Source: Dickeya poaceiphila
Lineage (GTDB): Bacteria; Pseudomonadota; Gammaproteobacteria; Enterobacterales; Enterobacteriaceae
Direction: 5' to 3'
DNA length: 64,000 bases
Assembly: GCF_007858975.2 (NCBI RefSeq)
Contig: NZ_CP042220.2
Location: 2,046,001 to 2,110,000 of the forward strand
Part shown: positions 1 through 7,989 of the stretch, in pieces
Position numbering within the stretch: the stretch's first letter is position 1
Layout: each line of letters begins with the position of its first letter
The notes under the pieces: model-generated
The model's input: the letters and a program-made list of their open reading frames with translations, nothing else
The model's database searches: none
What the model was told of the DNA's origin: nothing
Translations under genes and position numbers: made by a program

Positions 1-148
1 ATTGAAATGCTGTGCACATAATCAAATGGTCGGATGTGCCGCAGAGAATGCGTTGAGGTGTCAATATCCCGCGATATTGTAGAGTGGATATTAATGATAC
101 ATTAAAAGCGTTAATTTGTGCGACATGTCATGGCTGGCAAAAAATGCC

Positions 149-176
149 TTGCCAACGATTACATAGTATGTAATAA
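149..176 (+). promoter_or_regulatory. Possible sigma70 promoter upstream of yobF-cspC
   Basis: A TTGCCA hexamer at 149-154 and a TAATAA hexamer at 171-176 are separated by 16 bases, which fits a sigma70 promoter reading toward yobF and cspC. The first 209 bases of the window hold no gene that I can support. This is pattern matching only; no transcript start is known. Confidence 0.3.
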
Positions 177-209
177 CGCATCTGGGTAAAACGAGGTACA
201 GTTCTGTAT

Positions 210-326
210 ATGAATGGCATTTTCAGTAAAGAAGTCTTGAGTACAAACGTTAGCGTTGAATACCACTTCTCTGCCGATCCTTATTTTAGTGCCTCAAGCA
301 GTAACGACTTTGGTTTTTCTGTATAA
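210..326 (+). CDS. yobF: Small protein YobF (DUF2527 family)
   Basis: This is a 38-residue reading frame beginning [11 protein letters not shown] and ending FGFSV. In E. coli a small gene, yobF, lies directly upstream of cspC in the same orientation and its product begins [11 protein letters not shown]; the two match in their first half and in a V-E-Y-x-F-S-A motif. E. coli YobF is about 47 residues, so this version is shorter at the C-terminus, where it is also less similar. The ATG follows an ACGAGGTA ribosome-binding region. cspC starts 39 bases after the stop, so the two are probably co-transcribed. E. coli YobF accumulates under stress, but its molecular function is unknown and I assign none. 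Confidence 0.75.
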   Translation: MNGIFSKEVLSTNVSVEYHFSADPYFSASSSNDFGFSV

Positions 327-365
327 CGCCTCAGTGCGGTTTAAACTATTAAAGGAAACTTTGAA

Positions 366-575
366 ATGGCAAAGATTAAAGGTCAGGTTAAGTGGTTCAA
401 CGAGTCTAAAGGCTTCGGTTTCATTACTCCTGCTGATGGCAGCAAAGACGTGTTCGTACACTTCTCTGCAATTCAGGGCAACGGCTTTAAAACATTAGCT
501 GAAGGCCAGAATGTTGAGTTTGAAATTCAGGATGGCCAGAAAGGTCCTTCTGCAGTGAATGTTGTTGCACTGTAA
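366..575 (+). CDS. cspC: Cold shock-like protein CspC
   Basis: A 69-residue single cold-shock domain, the normal family length. Both RNA-binding motifs are visible: RNP1-like KGFGFI around residues 16-21 and RNP2-like VFVHF around 30-34. CspC and CspE are constitutive cytoplasmic RNA chaperones that bind single-stranded RNA, melt secondary structure, act as antiterminators and stabilise stress mRNAs such as rpoS. The E. coli order yobF-cspC-rlmA supports cspC rather than cspE. The ATG is preceded by AAAGGAAAC. A strong intrinsic terminator follows 18 bases after the stop. The sequence is almost identical to E. coli CspC, as expected for this highly conserved family. Confidence 0.95.
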   Translation: MAKIKGQVKWFNESKGFGFITPADGSKDVFVHFSAIQGNGFKTLAEGQNVEFEIQDGQKGPSAVNVVAL

Positions 576-592
576 TTTTCAGCTCATGCCAT

Positions 593-620
593 AAAACCCG
601 CCTTGTGCGGGTTTTTTGTT
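593..620 (+). terminator. Intrinsic terminator after cspC
   Basis: A hairpin with arms AAAACCCGC and GCGGGTTTT, a five-base loop and a run of T residues. It lies between cspC and rlmA and argues that rlmA has its own start downstream of it. Confidence 0.9.
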
Positions 621-641
621 TTTCTCATCATCAAGAATGCT

Positions 642-1469
642 ATGCAAAAATCTTCGGTACCGTATCAATGCCCCTTATGTCATCAGCCCTTGAATGCCGA
701 ATCTGGTCGTTGGTCCTGTGGACGACACCACTTTGATTGCGCGCGGGAAGGGTACGTCAATTTGTTGCCGGTGCAGTTCAAGCGCTCCAGACAACCGGGG
801 GACAGCGCTGAAATGATGCAGGCTCGCAGGGCGTTTCTTGATAATGGACACTATCAGCCGTTGCGGGATAGGGTTGCGGAGCAACTGGCGGCCAGCTTGA
901 GCGGACAACCGGGGGCGCTACTGGATATCGGATGTGGTGAAGGGTATTACACGGCTGCGCTGGCGGACAAACTAGCCCCACAGGGAATGCCGGTTTATGG
1001 GTTGGATGTATCCAGAGCGGCGATACAGCGAGCGGCGAAACGTTATGCTCAGGTGATGTTTTGTGTGGCGTCCAGTCAACGGTTGCCTTTTCAGAACTGT
1101 TCTCTGGCTGCGGTATTGAAAATCTATGCGCCCTGTAATGGTGACGAGCTTGCGCGGGTTATTCAGCCAGGGGGAGGGCTGATGACAGTGTCTCCAGGGC
1201 CGAATCATTTACTGTCGCTCAAGGCGCGGGTGTATCAGGAAGTCAGGCCACACCCTGACGTAGACGAGGTGTTTCCGGGGTTTGTATTAGAAACGGTGGA
1301 GCGGTTGCAGTATCAGATGTCGATGTCGGGAAGCGATGCCGCCAGTCTGCTACAGATGACGCCGTTTGCATGGCGTGCGACGCCGGAAGTGCGTGACGGG
1401 TTGATGGCAGAATCGCAGTTTGATTGTGAAACCGATTTTCTGATTCGTTTTCATCGGCGCGAAGGCTGA
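642..1469 (+). CDS. rlmA: 23S rRNA (guanine-745-N1)-methyltransferase RlmA
   Basis: A 275-residue class I SAM-dependent methyltransferase that methylates G745 of helix 35 in 23S rRNA. The N-terminal zinc module is visible (CPLC at residues 10-13, then Cys26 and His30), followed by the KRSRxPGDSAEMMQARR stretch typical of RlmA and the SAM motif LDIGCGEGYY near residue 94. The frame is open from 603, but that start lies inside the cspC terminator; ATG 642 matches the E. coli N-terminus. Position next to cspC and convergent with mntP is as in E. coli. No strong Shine-Dalgarno is seen, so the exact start is moderately certain. Confidence 0.93.
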   Translation: MQKSSVPYQCPLCHQPLNAESGRWSCGRHHFDCAREGYVNLLPVQFKRSRQPGDSAEMMQARRAFLDNGHYQPLRDRVAEQLAASLSGQPGALLDIGCGEGYYTAALADKLAPQGMPVYGLDVSRAAIQRAAKRYAQVMFCVASSQRLPFQNCSLAAVLKIYAPCNGDELARVIQPGGGLMTVSPGPNHLLSLKARVYQEVRPHPDVDEVFPGFVLETVERLQYQMSMSGSDAASLLQMTPFAWRATPEVRDGLMAESQFDCETDFLIRFHRREG

Positions 1470-1472
1470 TCA

Positions 1473-1505
1473 ACAACGGGCAGCTACGCTTACGCTGCCT
1501 GTTGT
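1473..1505. terminator. Hairpin between convergent rlmA and mntP
   Basis: Arms ACAACGGGCAGC and GCTGCCTGTTGT pair around a short loop with one mismatch. It lies between two converging genes and could end transcription from either side, but there is no long T run, so efficiency is unclear. Confidence 0.5.
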
Positions 1506-1514
1506 GAATATTGG

Positions 1515-2087
1515 TCAGGCCAGGCCGAGCAAGTGGTCGTAAAGAATGTTGCAACCGATGCCTATTAGCACCACACCACCCAAAATTTCGGCTCGTTTGC
1601 CGAGGATGGGGCCAACATAACGGCCAATCATCATGCCAAGCGTTACCATAATCATGGTGGCGCAGCCGATGGCCATGGCAGTGTGAAAGATATTTACCTG
1701 TAGGAACGCTAAACCGACACCAATAGCCATGGCATCAAGACTGGTGGCAACCGCCGTGCAGACCAGAATAAACAAGCTGTGTTTGGATATTTTTTCACAG
1801 TTACAGCTGTCTTCGCCTTTTATCCCTTGGATAATCATGCGGCCGCCTAAAATCAACAGTAGACTGAAGGCGACCCAGTGGTCCCAGGCAAGAATAAAAC
1901 GGCTGGCATAAAACCCCAGCGCCCAGCCGATTAATGGCGTTAATGCTTCAATTACACCGAAGATCAAACCGGTTCGAATCGCTTCACGAAAGCGAGGATT
2001 ATGCAGGGCGGCACCTTTACCGATAGACGCAGCAAACGCGTCCATAGACATGCCAAAAGCAAGGATGAGAGTAGCGGATAAATTCAT
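1515..2087 (-). CDS. mntP: Manganese efflux pump MntP
   Basis: A 190-residue polytopic inner-membrane protein of the MntP (formerly YebN) family, which exports Mn2+ and protects against manganese toxicity. About six hydrophobic segments are present, with the two conserved acidic motifs [15 protein letters not shown] near the N-terminus and [15 protein letters not shown] in the middle; their aspartates are essential in E. coli MntP. The gene is preceded by a clear yybP-ykoY manganese riboswitch (about 2135-2275), the known control element for mntP. Length and neighbours (rlmA, yobD) match E. coli. In E. coli MntR also regulates it; I did not find an obvious MntR box. Confidence 0.95.
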   Translation of the reverse strand: MNLSATLILAFGMSMDAFAASIGKGAALHNPRFREAIRTGLIFGVIEALTPLIGWALGFYASRFILAWDHWVAFSLLLILGGRMIIQGIKGEDSCNCEKISKHSLFILVCTAVATSLDAMAIGVGLAFLQVNIFHTAMAIGCATMIMVTLGMMIGRYVGPILGKRAEILGGVVLIGIGCNILYDHLLGLA

Positions 2088-2134
2088 ATCTAATAGCCTC
2101 GGCTGGGCAGTTCTCCATATCCACGCAACCCACC

Positions 2135-2275
2135 CCCAACCAGACGACGGATCACGTGTCTATGGTCTCGCTTGCCAACCTGGCCGCCCGCACCACGTTC
2201 AGTGAAGAACGAGTATGTTGATACGGGCATTCCTGAATGTAAGACATCAGGAATCAGCTACTCCCCAAGGACGGC
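2135..2275 (-). promoter_or_regulatory. yybP-ykoY Mn2+ riboswitch upstream of mntP
   Basis: Read on the minus strand, the leader contains the conserved GGGGAGTAG (complement of 2258-2266) and GGCAAGCGAGACC (complement of about 2164-2176), the signature strands of the yybP-ykoY Mn2+-sensing aptamer. In between is a variable hairpin built on CTGATTCCTGATGTC / GACATCAGGAATCAG-like arms. The E. coli mntP leader has the same arrangement and the riboswitch turns on mntP when Mn2+ is high. The rest of the intergenic DNA (2276-2482) is AT-rich and probably carries the mntP promoter; nothing else is seen there. Confidence 0.88.
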
Positions 2276-2482
2276 GCAACAATATCATATTATTCCTGCA
2301 GTAAACAACAATAAATAATATAGGTCTTCCAGTGAAATTGATAATTATTTTCATCTGCCGTAAATGGGAAACAGTTGACGAAAATTAAGCCAATAAGCGT
2401 GTGGTCAAAATAACAGCACATTTTATTTACGAAATCCGAATTGTTAAATTATTATTTATCCATAAAATAGATTTTCTCTATA

Positions 2483-2941
2483 TTACTGATTTTCAATCAT
2501 GAAATTATATATTCTCTCCAAATCATCCAATTCATTGACGGCAATAAATAGCTGTCTTTTTTCAAGTTCTATCACCAAAATAGCGTCTTCCGACAAATTC
2601 ATGCTTTTAATACGGTGATAAGGAATATAGGTGTTGGCATAAAAGAATCCCTGATCTTTGAAGAGTAATTTGGGATAGCGAATCATGGTCAGATATATCG
2701 CCATCAGTATTAGTGAAAAAAGCAGCAGTGTGGTGAAAGATGAGCCATGAGTAATGACGTTTTTGTAGACGAGTATGATTACCAGTACGATGAAGATCAG
2801 TGCATCCAGACGGTGTTTGCGCCGTAATGGCACCTTAAGTCGGGTTTGTCCGTGCTGATGCTCCATGATGAATTCATCGTAAATGGCGTACAACAGGGTC
2901 AATGCAATGGATACCATCAGAACGACATCGGTGAAAGTCAT
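2483..2941 (-). CDS. yobD: Inner-membrane protein YobD (UPF0266 / DUF986)
   Basis: A 152-residue protein, the same length as E. coli YobD, with three hydrophobic segments (roughly residues 5-22, 46-62 and 68-88) and a soluble C-terminal half that includes AMNLSED-like [15 protein letters not shown]. Function is unknown in the family. The ATG at 2941 is preceded by CCGGAG six bases upstream; an in-frame TTG two codons earlier is less likely. It follows manZ on the same strand, as in E. coli, and may be read through from the mannose PTS operon, though a hairpin at 3024-3043 lies between them. Confidence 0.88.
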   Translation of the reverse strand: MTFTDVVLMVSIALTLLYAIYDEFIMEHQHGQTRLKVPLRRKHRLDALIFIVLVIILVYKNVITHGSSFTTLLLFSLILMAIYLTMIRYPKLLFKDQGFFYANTYIPYHRIKSMNLSEDAILVIELEKRQLFIAVNELDDLERIYNFMIENQ

Positions 2942-3023
2942 AGGCAACTCCGGTGGTAGCTGAATACAAGATCAAAAAGCGGGTTAGGGTGATGAAATGC
3001 CGTGCATCAAACGGAATGGAGAA

Positions 3024-3043
3024 TGGCCGGGTTGCCCCGGCCA
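3024..3043 (-). terminator. Hairpin downstream of manZ
   Basis: A perfect TGGCCGGG / CCCGGCCA stem with a four-base loop, just after the manZ stop on the minus strand, followed by a T-rich stretch. It is a plausible weak intrinsic terminator or an mRNA 3' stabiliser for manXYZ. Confidence 0.5.
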
Positions 3044-3049
3044 GTAACG

Positions 3050-3886
3050 TTATAGCCCCAGCAGCCCAACCCAGTAGCCGATGATGCCAATAACGAAAAA
3101 GCCGACGATAAGCCACAGCGCATTAACTTTGCGTCGCAACAGCCACATACAGCCAAACGTCAACAACAGCGGCACCAGGCCAGGCATTAACTGGTCAAGG
3201 ATAGACTGCACGGTGGTGACGGTGGTATGTCCGTCCTGTCCGGTTACGCGTGATACCACCAATGGGATGTTAACGTGAGTCCATTTGTTGACCAGCGCAC
3301 CCATCACGAATAACCCCAGAATTGAGGCTCCTTCTGTCATTTTTTGCAGCAGGCCGCCGCCCATGTCGCTTACGATATCCGCGCCTTTGCGGTAGCCATA
3401 GGCAACACCGTAATAACGCACCAGCAAGCGCACCAGATTAAACAGGACGAAAAACAAAATTGGCCCAAGCAGGCTGCCACTCATGGCGATGCCAGCGCCG
3501 AGCGCGGCGAAGACCGGGCGCGCGGTGCCCCAGAATATCGGGTCGCCAACGCCTGCCAGCGGTCCCATCAGCCCGACTTTCAGGCCGTTGATCGCCCCGT
3601 CATCTATCGGTGCGCCGTTGGCGCGCTGTTCTTCCATCGCCATGGTTACGCCCAGAACGGGGGCGGCGACAAACGGCTGTGTATTAAAAAACTCCAGATG
3701 GCGTTTAATCGCCTGCTTGCGCTGTTCCGAATTTTCCGGGTAAAGGCGACGGATCACCGGCACCATGGAAAAACAGAATCCCAGAGCCTGCATTCGTTCG
3801 AAATTCCACGATCCCTGGAACAGGTTTGAGCGCAGGAACACCGCGCGAATATCGCTGGGAGTGAGTTTCTTTGTGGTATCCACCAT
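3050..3886 (-). CDS. manZ: Mannose PTS component IID (ManZ)
   Basis: A 278-residue member of the PTS EIID-Man family. With ManY it forms the membrane channel that takes up mannose, glucose, glucosamine and related sugars while ManX phosphorylates them. Visible hallmarks are the N-terminal FLRSNLFQGSWNFERMQ segment, the VGLMGPLAGVGDPIFWGT motif in the middle and several hydrophobic helices toward the C-terminus, ending in a predicted transmembrane segment. The start ATG has AGGAGA at good spacing. The gene is 14 bases downstream of manY and is last in manXYZ. In other bacteria this complex also serves as a receptor for phage DNA and some bacteriocins. Confidence 0.96.
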   Translation of the reverse strand: MVDTTKKLTPSDIRAVFLRSNLFQGSWNFERMQALGFCFSMVPVIRRLYPENSEQRKQAIKRHLEFFNTQPFVAAPVLGVTMAMEEQRANGAPIDDGAINGLKVGLMGPLAGVGDPIFWGTARPVFAALGAGIAMSGSLLGPILFFVLFNLVRLLVRYYGVAYGYRKGADIVSDMGGGLLQKMTEGASILGLFVMGALVNKWTHVNIPLVVSRVTGQDGHTTVTTVQSILDQLMPGLVPLLLTFGCMWLLRRKVNALWLIVGFFVIGIIGYWVGLLGL

Positions 3887-3900
3887 TTCTTGCTCTCCTG

Positions 3901-4698
3901 TTAATCCAGTTCGTTATCAAGATCGTTGTGCGACGATGCGGCAGCCATGCCTTGGGCCTTGTTGTATTTGGGGTTGAGCTGGATATACAGCACCGCCATT
4001 ACAACACCAATGACGCCCAGCGCCACCAGATTGAAATTCGTGAAGGCGGCGGTGACAAAGCCCAAATAGAAGAATGGCATCAGGTAACCGGCACGCATCA
4101 TGTTGATGACCATCGCGTAACCGACGACCACAATCATGCCGCCGGCGATATTCAGCCCAGTGGTGACCACTTCGGGGATGGAAGCGAGCAGGCCGTGTAC
4201 CGCTTCAGTTCCGACTGAAATGGCAACAATCACTGCCGGAATGGCGATGCGCATGGCTTGCAACAACAGCGCGGAAACGTGAATCCAACTGATGGCGGAC
4301 AGGCTGCCGCGGTCAGCTGCACTGTCGGCGGCATGTTGGAAAGCGACGGTGATGGTGCGCACAATAATGGTCAATACCTGACCTGCGGCGGCCAGCGGGA
4401 TAGCCAGCGCGATCCCGGCTCCGACGCTTTGCCCACCGGCGATAACCAGAATGGTGGAGATAATGGAAGCCAGCGCTGCATCGGGCGCAACCGCCGCCCC
4501 GATATTCATCCAGCCTAGTGCGATCATTTCCAGCGTACCGCCGATAATGATCCCGGTTTTAAGGTCGCCCAGCACCAGTCCGATGAGGGTACAGGCCACC
4601 AGGGGCCGGTGAAACTGGAATTCGTCAAGAATGGAGCCCATACCTGAAATACAGGCCACGATAAATATCAGCACGATTTGAAACGTGGTGATCTCCAT
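3901..4698 (-). CDS. manY: Mannose PTS component IIC (ManY)
   Basis: A 265-residue polytopic permease of the PTS EIIC-Man family, the sugar-translocating subunit. It begins MEITTFQIVLIFIVACISGMGS and carries the family motifs LDEFQFHRPLVACTLIGLVLGD and GGTLEMIALGWMNIGAAVAPD in the first third; most of the rest is hydrophobic helices. AGGAGAAG lies seven bases before the ATG. The gene sits between manX (69 bases upstream) and manZ (14 bases downstream) in a single minus-strand operon with the usual E. coli order. It has the normal family length and no damage. Confidence 0.96.
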   Translation of the reverse strand: MEITTFQIVLIFIVACISGMGSILDEFQFHRPLVACTLIGLVLGDLKTGIIIGGTLEMIALGWMNIGAAVAPDAALASIISTILVIAGGQSVGAGIALAIPLAAAGQVLTIIVRTITVAFQHAADSAADRGSLSAISWIHVSALLLQAMRIAIPAVIVAISVGTEAVHGLLASIPEVVTTGLNIAGGMIVVVGYAMVINMMRAGYLMPFFYLGFVTAAFTNFNLVALGVIGVVMAVLYIQLNPKYNKAQGMAAASSHNDLDNELD

Positions 4699-4766
4699 GG
4701 TACTTCTCCTGTAAGAATAGTGATCCGAAAAATAACGTCATTGCGCGATCCGCGGTGGCGGATGAA

Positions 4767-5723
4767 CTAACGCGCTACCTTGGTGATCAAATCCATCATA
4801 TTGAGCTTGGTATCGGTCGATACTTTGCGGACTTCCAGCTCAATACCGCGCTCGTGGAGCTTGTTGAACGCCTCAATATCCTTGTCGTCAATCGAGACGG
4901 CGTTATTGACCTGGGTTTTGCCCTGATGGTAAGCCATGCCGCCGATGTTGACCGACGTGATCCTGACGCCGTTTTCTACCAGTCGCAGCACATCGGTTGG
5001 GTTGGTAAACAGCAGCATGACGCGGTCAGAGGCGTATTTGGGGTTATCGTAAACCCTGACGGCTTTAGCAACATCGACCACATGTGCCGAGACGCCGGGC
5101 GGGGCGACCTGCGTCAGCAGGGTTTTTCGCACGTTGTCCGCCGCCACCTCGTCACTGACCACAATGATGCGGCTGACGTTGGTTTCCTTGGTCCAGCGGG
5201 TGGCGACCTGCCCATGAATCAGCCGATCATCGATGCGCGCCAGTCCGATTTTCATGTGCTCGCCAGCGCCTTGCCGCGCAGTCGGTTTGGCGCTGACAGG
5301 GGAGGGATGAGGCGCTTTTTCCGGGTCGGGTGCTTTCAACGCTTTGACGCCAGCGCGACCGGCTTCGACGGCAATCGCAACCAACTCGTCGAATCCAGGG
5401 TTGTCATCGCGTGCCATAAAGGTTTCAGCCAGCATCGGAATATTGACCCCGGCAACCACTTCGTGATTTTTCTTGTCATTCACCAGACGGCTGGCGGCGT
5501 TAAACGGGCTGCCTCCCCAGGTGTCCACCAGAAAAAGCACACCTTGCGAGGTGTCCAGCTCGGCCAGTTTCGCCTGATATTTTTCCATCAGGATCTCGGT
5601 GTTTTCACCGGGAACAAAATCAATCCAGCCAACGTTACTCTGTTCACCAAGAATCATTTCAGCTGTATTTAACAGCGGACCGGCAGTGGCGCCGTGAGTG
5701 CATAGCATGATGGCAATACTCAC
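4767..5723 (-). CDS. manX: Mannose PTS components IIAB (ManX), GTG start
   Basis: A 318-residue cytoplasmic phosphotransferase with IIA and IIB domains joined by a Pro/Ala-rich linker (about residues 130-155). IIA accepts phosphate from HPr on His10 (motif LCTHG); IIB passes it to sugar through the His in RIDDRLIHGQVATRW. I chose the GTG at 5723 because AAAGGAGGGAG lies just upstream and the protein then aligns with E. coli ManX; an in-frame GTG eight codons earlier lacks support. First gene of manXYZ. In E. coli the operon is activated by CRP and repressed by Mlc and, post-transcriptionally, by SgrS; I cannot confirm these sites here. Confidence 0.95.
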   Translation of the reverse strand: MSIAIMLCTHGATAGPLLNTAEMILGEQSNVGWIDFVPGENTEILMEKYQAKLAELDTSQGVLFLVDTWGGSPFNAASRLVNDKKNHEVVAGVNIPMLAETFMARDDNPGFDELVAIAVEAGRAGVKALKAPDPEKAPHPSPVSAKPTARQGAGEHMKIGLARIDDRLIHGQVATRWTKETNVSRIIVVSDEVAADNVRKTLLTQVAPPGVSAHVVDVAKAVRVYDNPKYASDRVMLLFTNPTDVLRLVENGVRITSVNIGGMAYHQGKTQVNNAVSIDDKDIEAFNKLHERGIELEVRKVSTDTKLNMMDLITKVAR

Positions 5724-6136
5724 TTGCTCCCTCCTTTCATGAATCACTGTTTTCGTTGAGAGTGAAATCTATCTGAGAATCTGGATAAATCGGTCATGTT
5801 TATCTGCGAACGATATTCAGTATGGTCGTAATACTGTTTCTTGCCCGATATATGGGTCGAAAAGCACCGGAGGCACCCATCATGCTGGGTTATGAATCGA
5901 TTCAGGCCAGCCTGATATCAGCAGGATTTATTTTAGGGGTCGAAGGAATAAATTATGTGATACCGGTCGATAATCGGCGGTGCGATACCCTAAGACATGT
6001 CTGTATCATCAGCGATACCACCCATTTCGCGGGGGGATGCGGAGTAATAAAGAAAATCGTTGTGGAAAATGGCATTAACTCTGTTAAAGTTATTCTCCCT
6101 TTAATTACAGAGGAGTTACGGGCAAGCGCCCTTCCT
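5724..6136. other. Intergenic region between divergent manX and yoaE
   Basis: This region must hold the manXYZ promoter (minus strand) and the yoaE promoter (plus strand). A TTGTGG element near 6060 followed about 18 bases on by TTAAAG is a weak promoter candidate for yoaE. The leader contains a GGGC-AAGC-GCCC hairpin near 6119-6132. A plus-strand frame stays open from 5822 to 6307, but only its last part is proposed as a gene (see 6137-6307). I saw no convincing CRP or Mlc operator. Confidence 0.4.
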
Positions 6137-6307
6137 ATGGACTGTCACCGACGATTCATTCTTTATACTCCGCCGCAAGCCGGTGGTGTTTTTCATATCA
6201 TGGGCCATTCGGGCCACATTCAGCCTGGTACTGACATCTCCTTTTTATTTTCACTGCACAATGCTATGGCATTGATGTCATTTGCTCGTTCATTTTCTGG
6301 AGTCTGA
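6137..6307 (+). CDS. Possible leader ORF (YoaL-like) coupled to yoaE
   Basis: A 56-codon frame starting [18 protein letters not shown] and ending SFARSFSGV stops one base before the yoaE ATG, so the yoaE ribosome-binding site (GGAG) lies inside it. That geometry suggests translational coupling. E. coli has a small gene, yoaL, reported upstream of yoaE in a coupled arrangement; I recall the arrangement but not the sequence well enough to claim homology. The frame is open far upstream (to 5822) with no good Shine-Dalgarno before this ATG, so the start is uncertain. It could also be a chance open frame in a long regulatory leader. Confidence 0.35.
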   Translation: MDCHRRFILYTPPQAGGVFHIMGHSGHIQPGTDISFLFSLHNAMALMSFARSFSGV

Positions 6308-6308
6308 C

Positions 6309-7862
6309 ATGGAATTTCTGCTGGATCCCTCAATCTGGGCAGGCTTACTGACGTTGGTAGTGCTTGAGATTGTTTTGGGTATCGACAACCTGGTGTTCAT
6401 TGCGATTCTGGCGGACAAACTACCGGCCAGGCAGCGTGACAAAGCGCGCATCATCGGCCTGTCGCTGGCCTTGCTGATGCGGCTTGGCCTGTTATCGCTG
6501 ATTTCCTGGATGGTGACGTTAACGCAACCGCTGTTTCATATCGGGCAGTTCAGCTTTTCCGGTCGAGATTTGATCTTGCTGGCTGGAGGGGTGTTCTTGC
6601 TGTTCAAAGCCACGATGGAACTGCATGAGCGGTTGGAAAACCGGCCACATGACGCTAATGCCAACCGCACACAGGCCAGCTTCTGGGCCGTGGTGGTACA
6701 GATTGTTATTCTGGATGCGGTATTCTCACTCGATGCCGTGATTACTGCCGTGGGCATGGTAAACCACCTGGGCGTGATGATGACCGCCGTGGTGATCGCC
6801 ATGGGTATGATGTTACTGGCATCTAAGCCATTAACCCGCTTTGTCAACGCTCATCAGACGGTAGTCGTGCTGTGTCTTAGCTTCCTGCTGATGATCGGGT
6901 TGAGTCTGGTGGCGGAAGGATTTGGCTTCCATATCCCGAAAGGTTACCTGTATGCGGCAATTGGCTTCTCGATTGTGATCGAGCTGTTCAATCAAATTGC
7001 CCGGCATAACTTCGTTAAACATCAGTCGCACTTGCCGATGCGTGAGCGCACCGCCGAAGCGATCCTGCGCCTGATGGGGTCACGAAAAACCACACATGAC
7101 GACCATGAGGAGCAACCGCAACAGCAACCGGAAGAAACGTTTGCTGAAGAGGAACGCTATATGATAAGCGGCGTGCTGACGTTGGCTTCCCGCTCCCTGC
7201 GTAGTGTTATGACGCCGCGTACCGATATTTCTTGGGTAGATAGTGAACGCTCGGTGGACGATATCCGTCTGCAACTGCTGGATACCCCGCACAGCCTGTT
7301 CCCGGTATGCCGCGGCTCGCTGGATGAACTGGTCGGCGTGGTGCGTGCTAAAGACCTGCTGGTGGCGTTGGATGAACACACCGATGTGGAGCAGTTTGCT
7401 GCCGCTAACCCGCCGATTGTGGTGCCGGAAACGCTGGATGTCATCAACCTGTTGCCGGTGTTGCGTCGTGCGAAAGGCAGTCTGGTGATGGTAACCAACG
7501 AGTTTGGTGTAGTGCAGGGGCTGGTAACACCGTTGGATGTTCTGGAAGCGATTGCTGGTGAGTTTCCAGATGAAGATGAAACGCTGGATATTATCGAAGA
7601 TGGTGATGGTTGGCTGGTGCGAGGCGGCACCGATCTGCATTCGTTGCAGCAGGTGCTCAATGTGCAGGATCTGGTCGATCCCAAAGAGGATTATACTTCG
7701 CTGGCGGGCCTGCTGCTGGCACACAGCGATGAATTCCCCAAAGTAGGGGACTCGCTGGAGTTGCACCGGTTACGTTTCCTGATTGTGGAAGTGACGGACT
7801 ATCGTATTGAGCTGGTTCGCGTGGTCCGTATTCCGCCAGCGACCACAGAACACAACCTGTAA
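6309..7862 (+). CDS. yoaE: TerC/CBS/CorC-HlyC domain membrane protein YoaE
   Basis: A 517-residue inner-membrane protein almost colinear with E. coli YoaE. Residues 1 to about 235 form a TerC-type membrane domain with about seven helices and acidic motifs [12 protein letters not shown] and [12 protein letters not shown]; residues around 290-420 hold two CBS domains; the last 85 residues are a CorC_HlyC domain. TerC proteins are linked to Mn2+ and other metal efflux, and YoaE is thought to contribute to metal homeostasis, but its substrate is not settled. ATG 6309 is chosen by alignment, with GGAG eight bases upstream; an upstream in-frame start at 6282 overlaps the leader. Convergent with sdaA. 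Confidence 0.92.
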   Translation: MEFLLDPSIWAGLLTLVVLEIVLGIDNLVFIAILADKLPARQRDKARIIGLSLALLMRLGLLSLISWMVTLTQPLFHIGQFSFSGRDLILLAGGVFLLFKATMELHERLENRPHDANANRTQASFWAVVVQIVILDAVFSLDAVITAVGMVNHLGVMMTAVVIAMGMMLLASKPLTRFVNAHQTVVVLCLSFLLMIGLSLVAEGFGFHIPKGYLYAAIGFSIVIELFNQIARHNFVKHQSHLPMRERTAEAILRLMGSRKTTHDDHEEQPQQQPEETFAEEERYMISGVLTLASRSLRSVMTPRTDISWVDSERSVDDIRLQLLDTPHSLFPVCRGSLDELVGVVRAKDLLVALDEHTDVEQFAAANPPIVVPETLDVINLLPVLRRAKGSLVMVTNEFGVVQGLVTPLDVLEAIAGEFPDEDETLDIIEDGDGWLVRGGTDLHSLQQVLNVQDLVDPKEDYTSLAGLLLAHSDEFPKVGDSLELHRLRFLIVEVTDYRIELVRVVRIPPATTEHNL

Positions 7863-7873
7863 TGTTATACCTT

Positions 7874-7893
7874 GCCCGCCATAGCTGGCGGGC
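7874..7893. terminator. Hairpin between convergent yoaE and sdaA
   Basis: GCCCGCC and GGCGGGC arms with a six-base loop lie 11 bases after the yoaE stop. There is no T run, so it may be a weak terminator or an RNA 3' end stabiliser. Confidence 0.4.
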
Positions 7894-7989
7894 TTGGTGA
7901 TAAGAGGTTGATGGAATGTCTTTACCATCACCTCACAGGAAGGCCGACTTTACCTTTTAACCGTGAACTGCATGTGGTCATGAACTGCA

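Noticed and set aside
4755..5672. 305-codon plus-strand frame opposite manX
   Set aside because: Antisense shadow of a conserved gene; no family resemblance or ribosome-binding site.
5822..6136. Upstream part of the open frame before yoaE as a full 161-residue gene
   Set aside because: No ribosome-binding site at 5822 and no recognisable protein; only the end next to yoaE is kept as a candidate.
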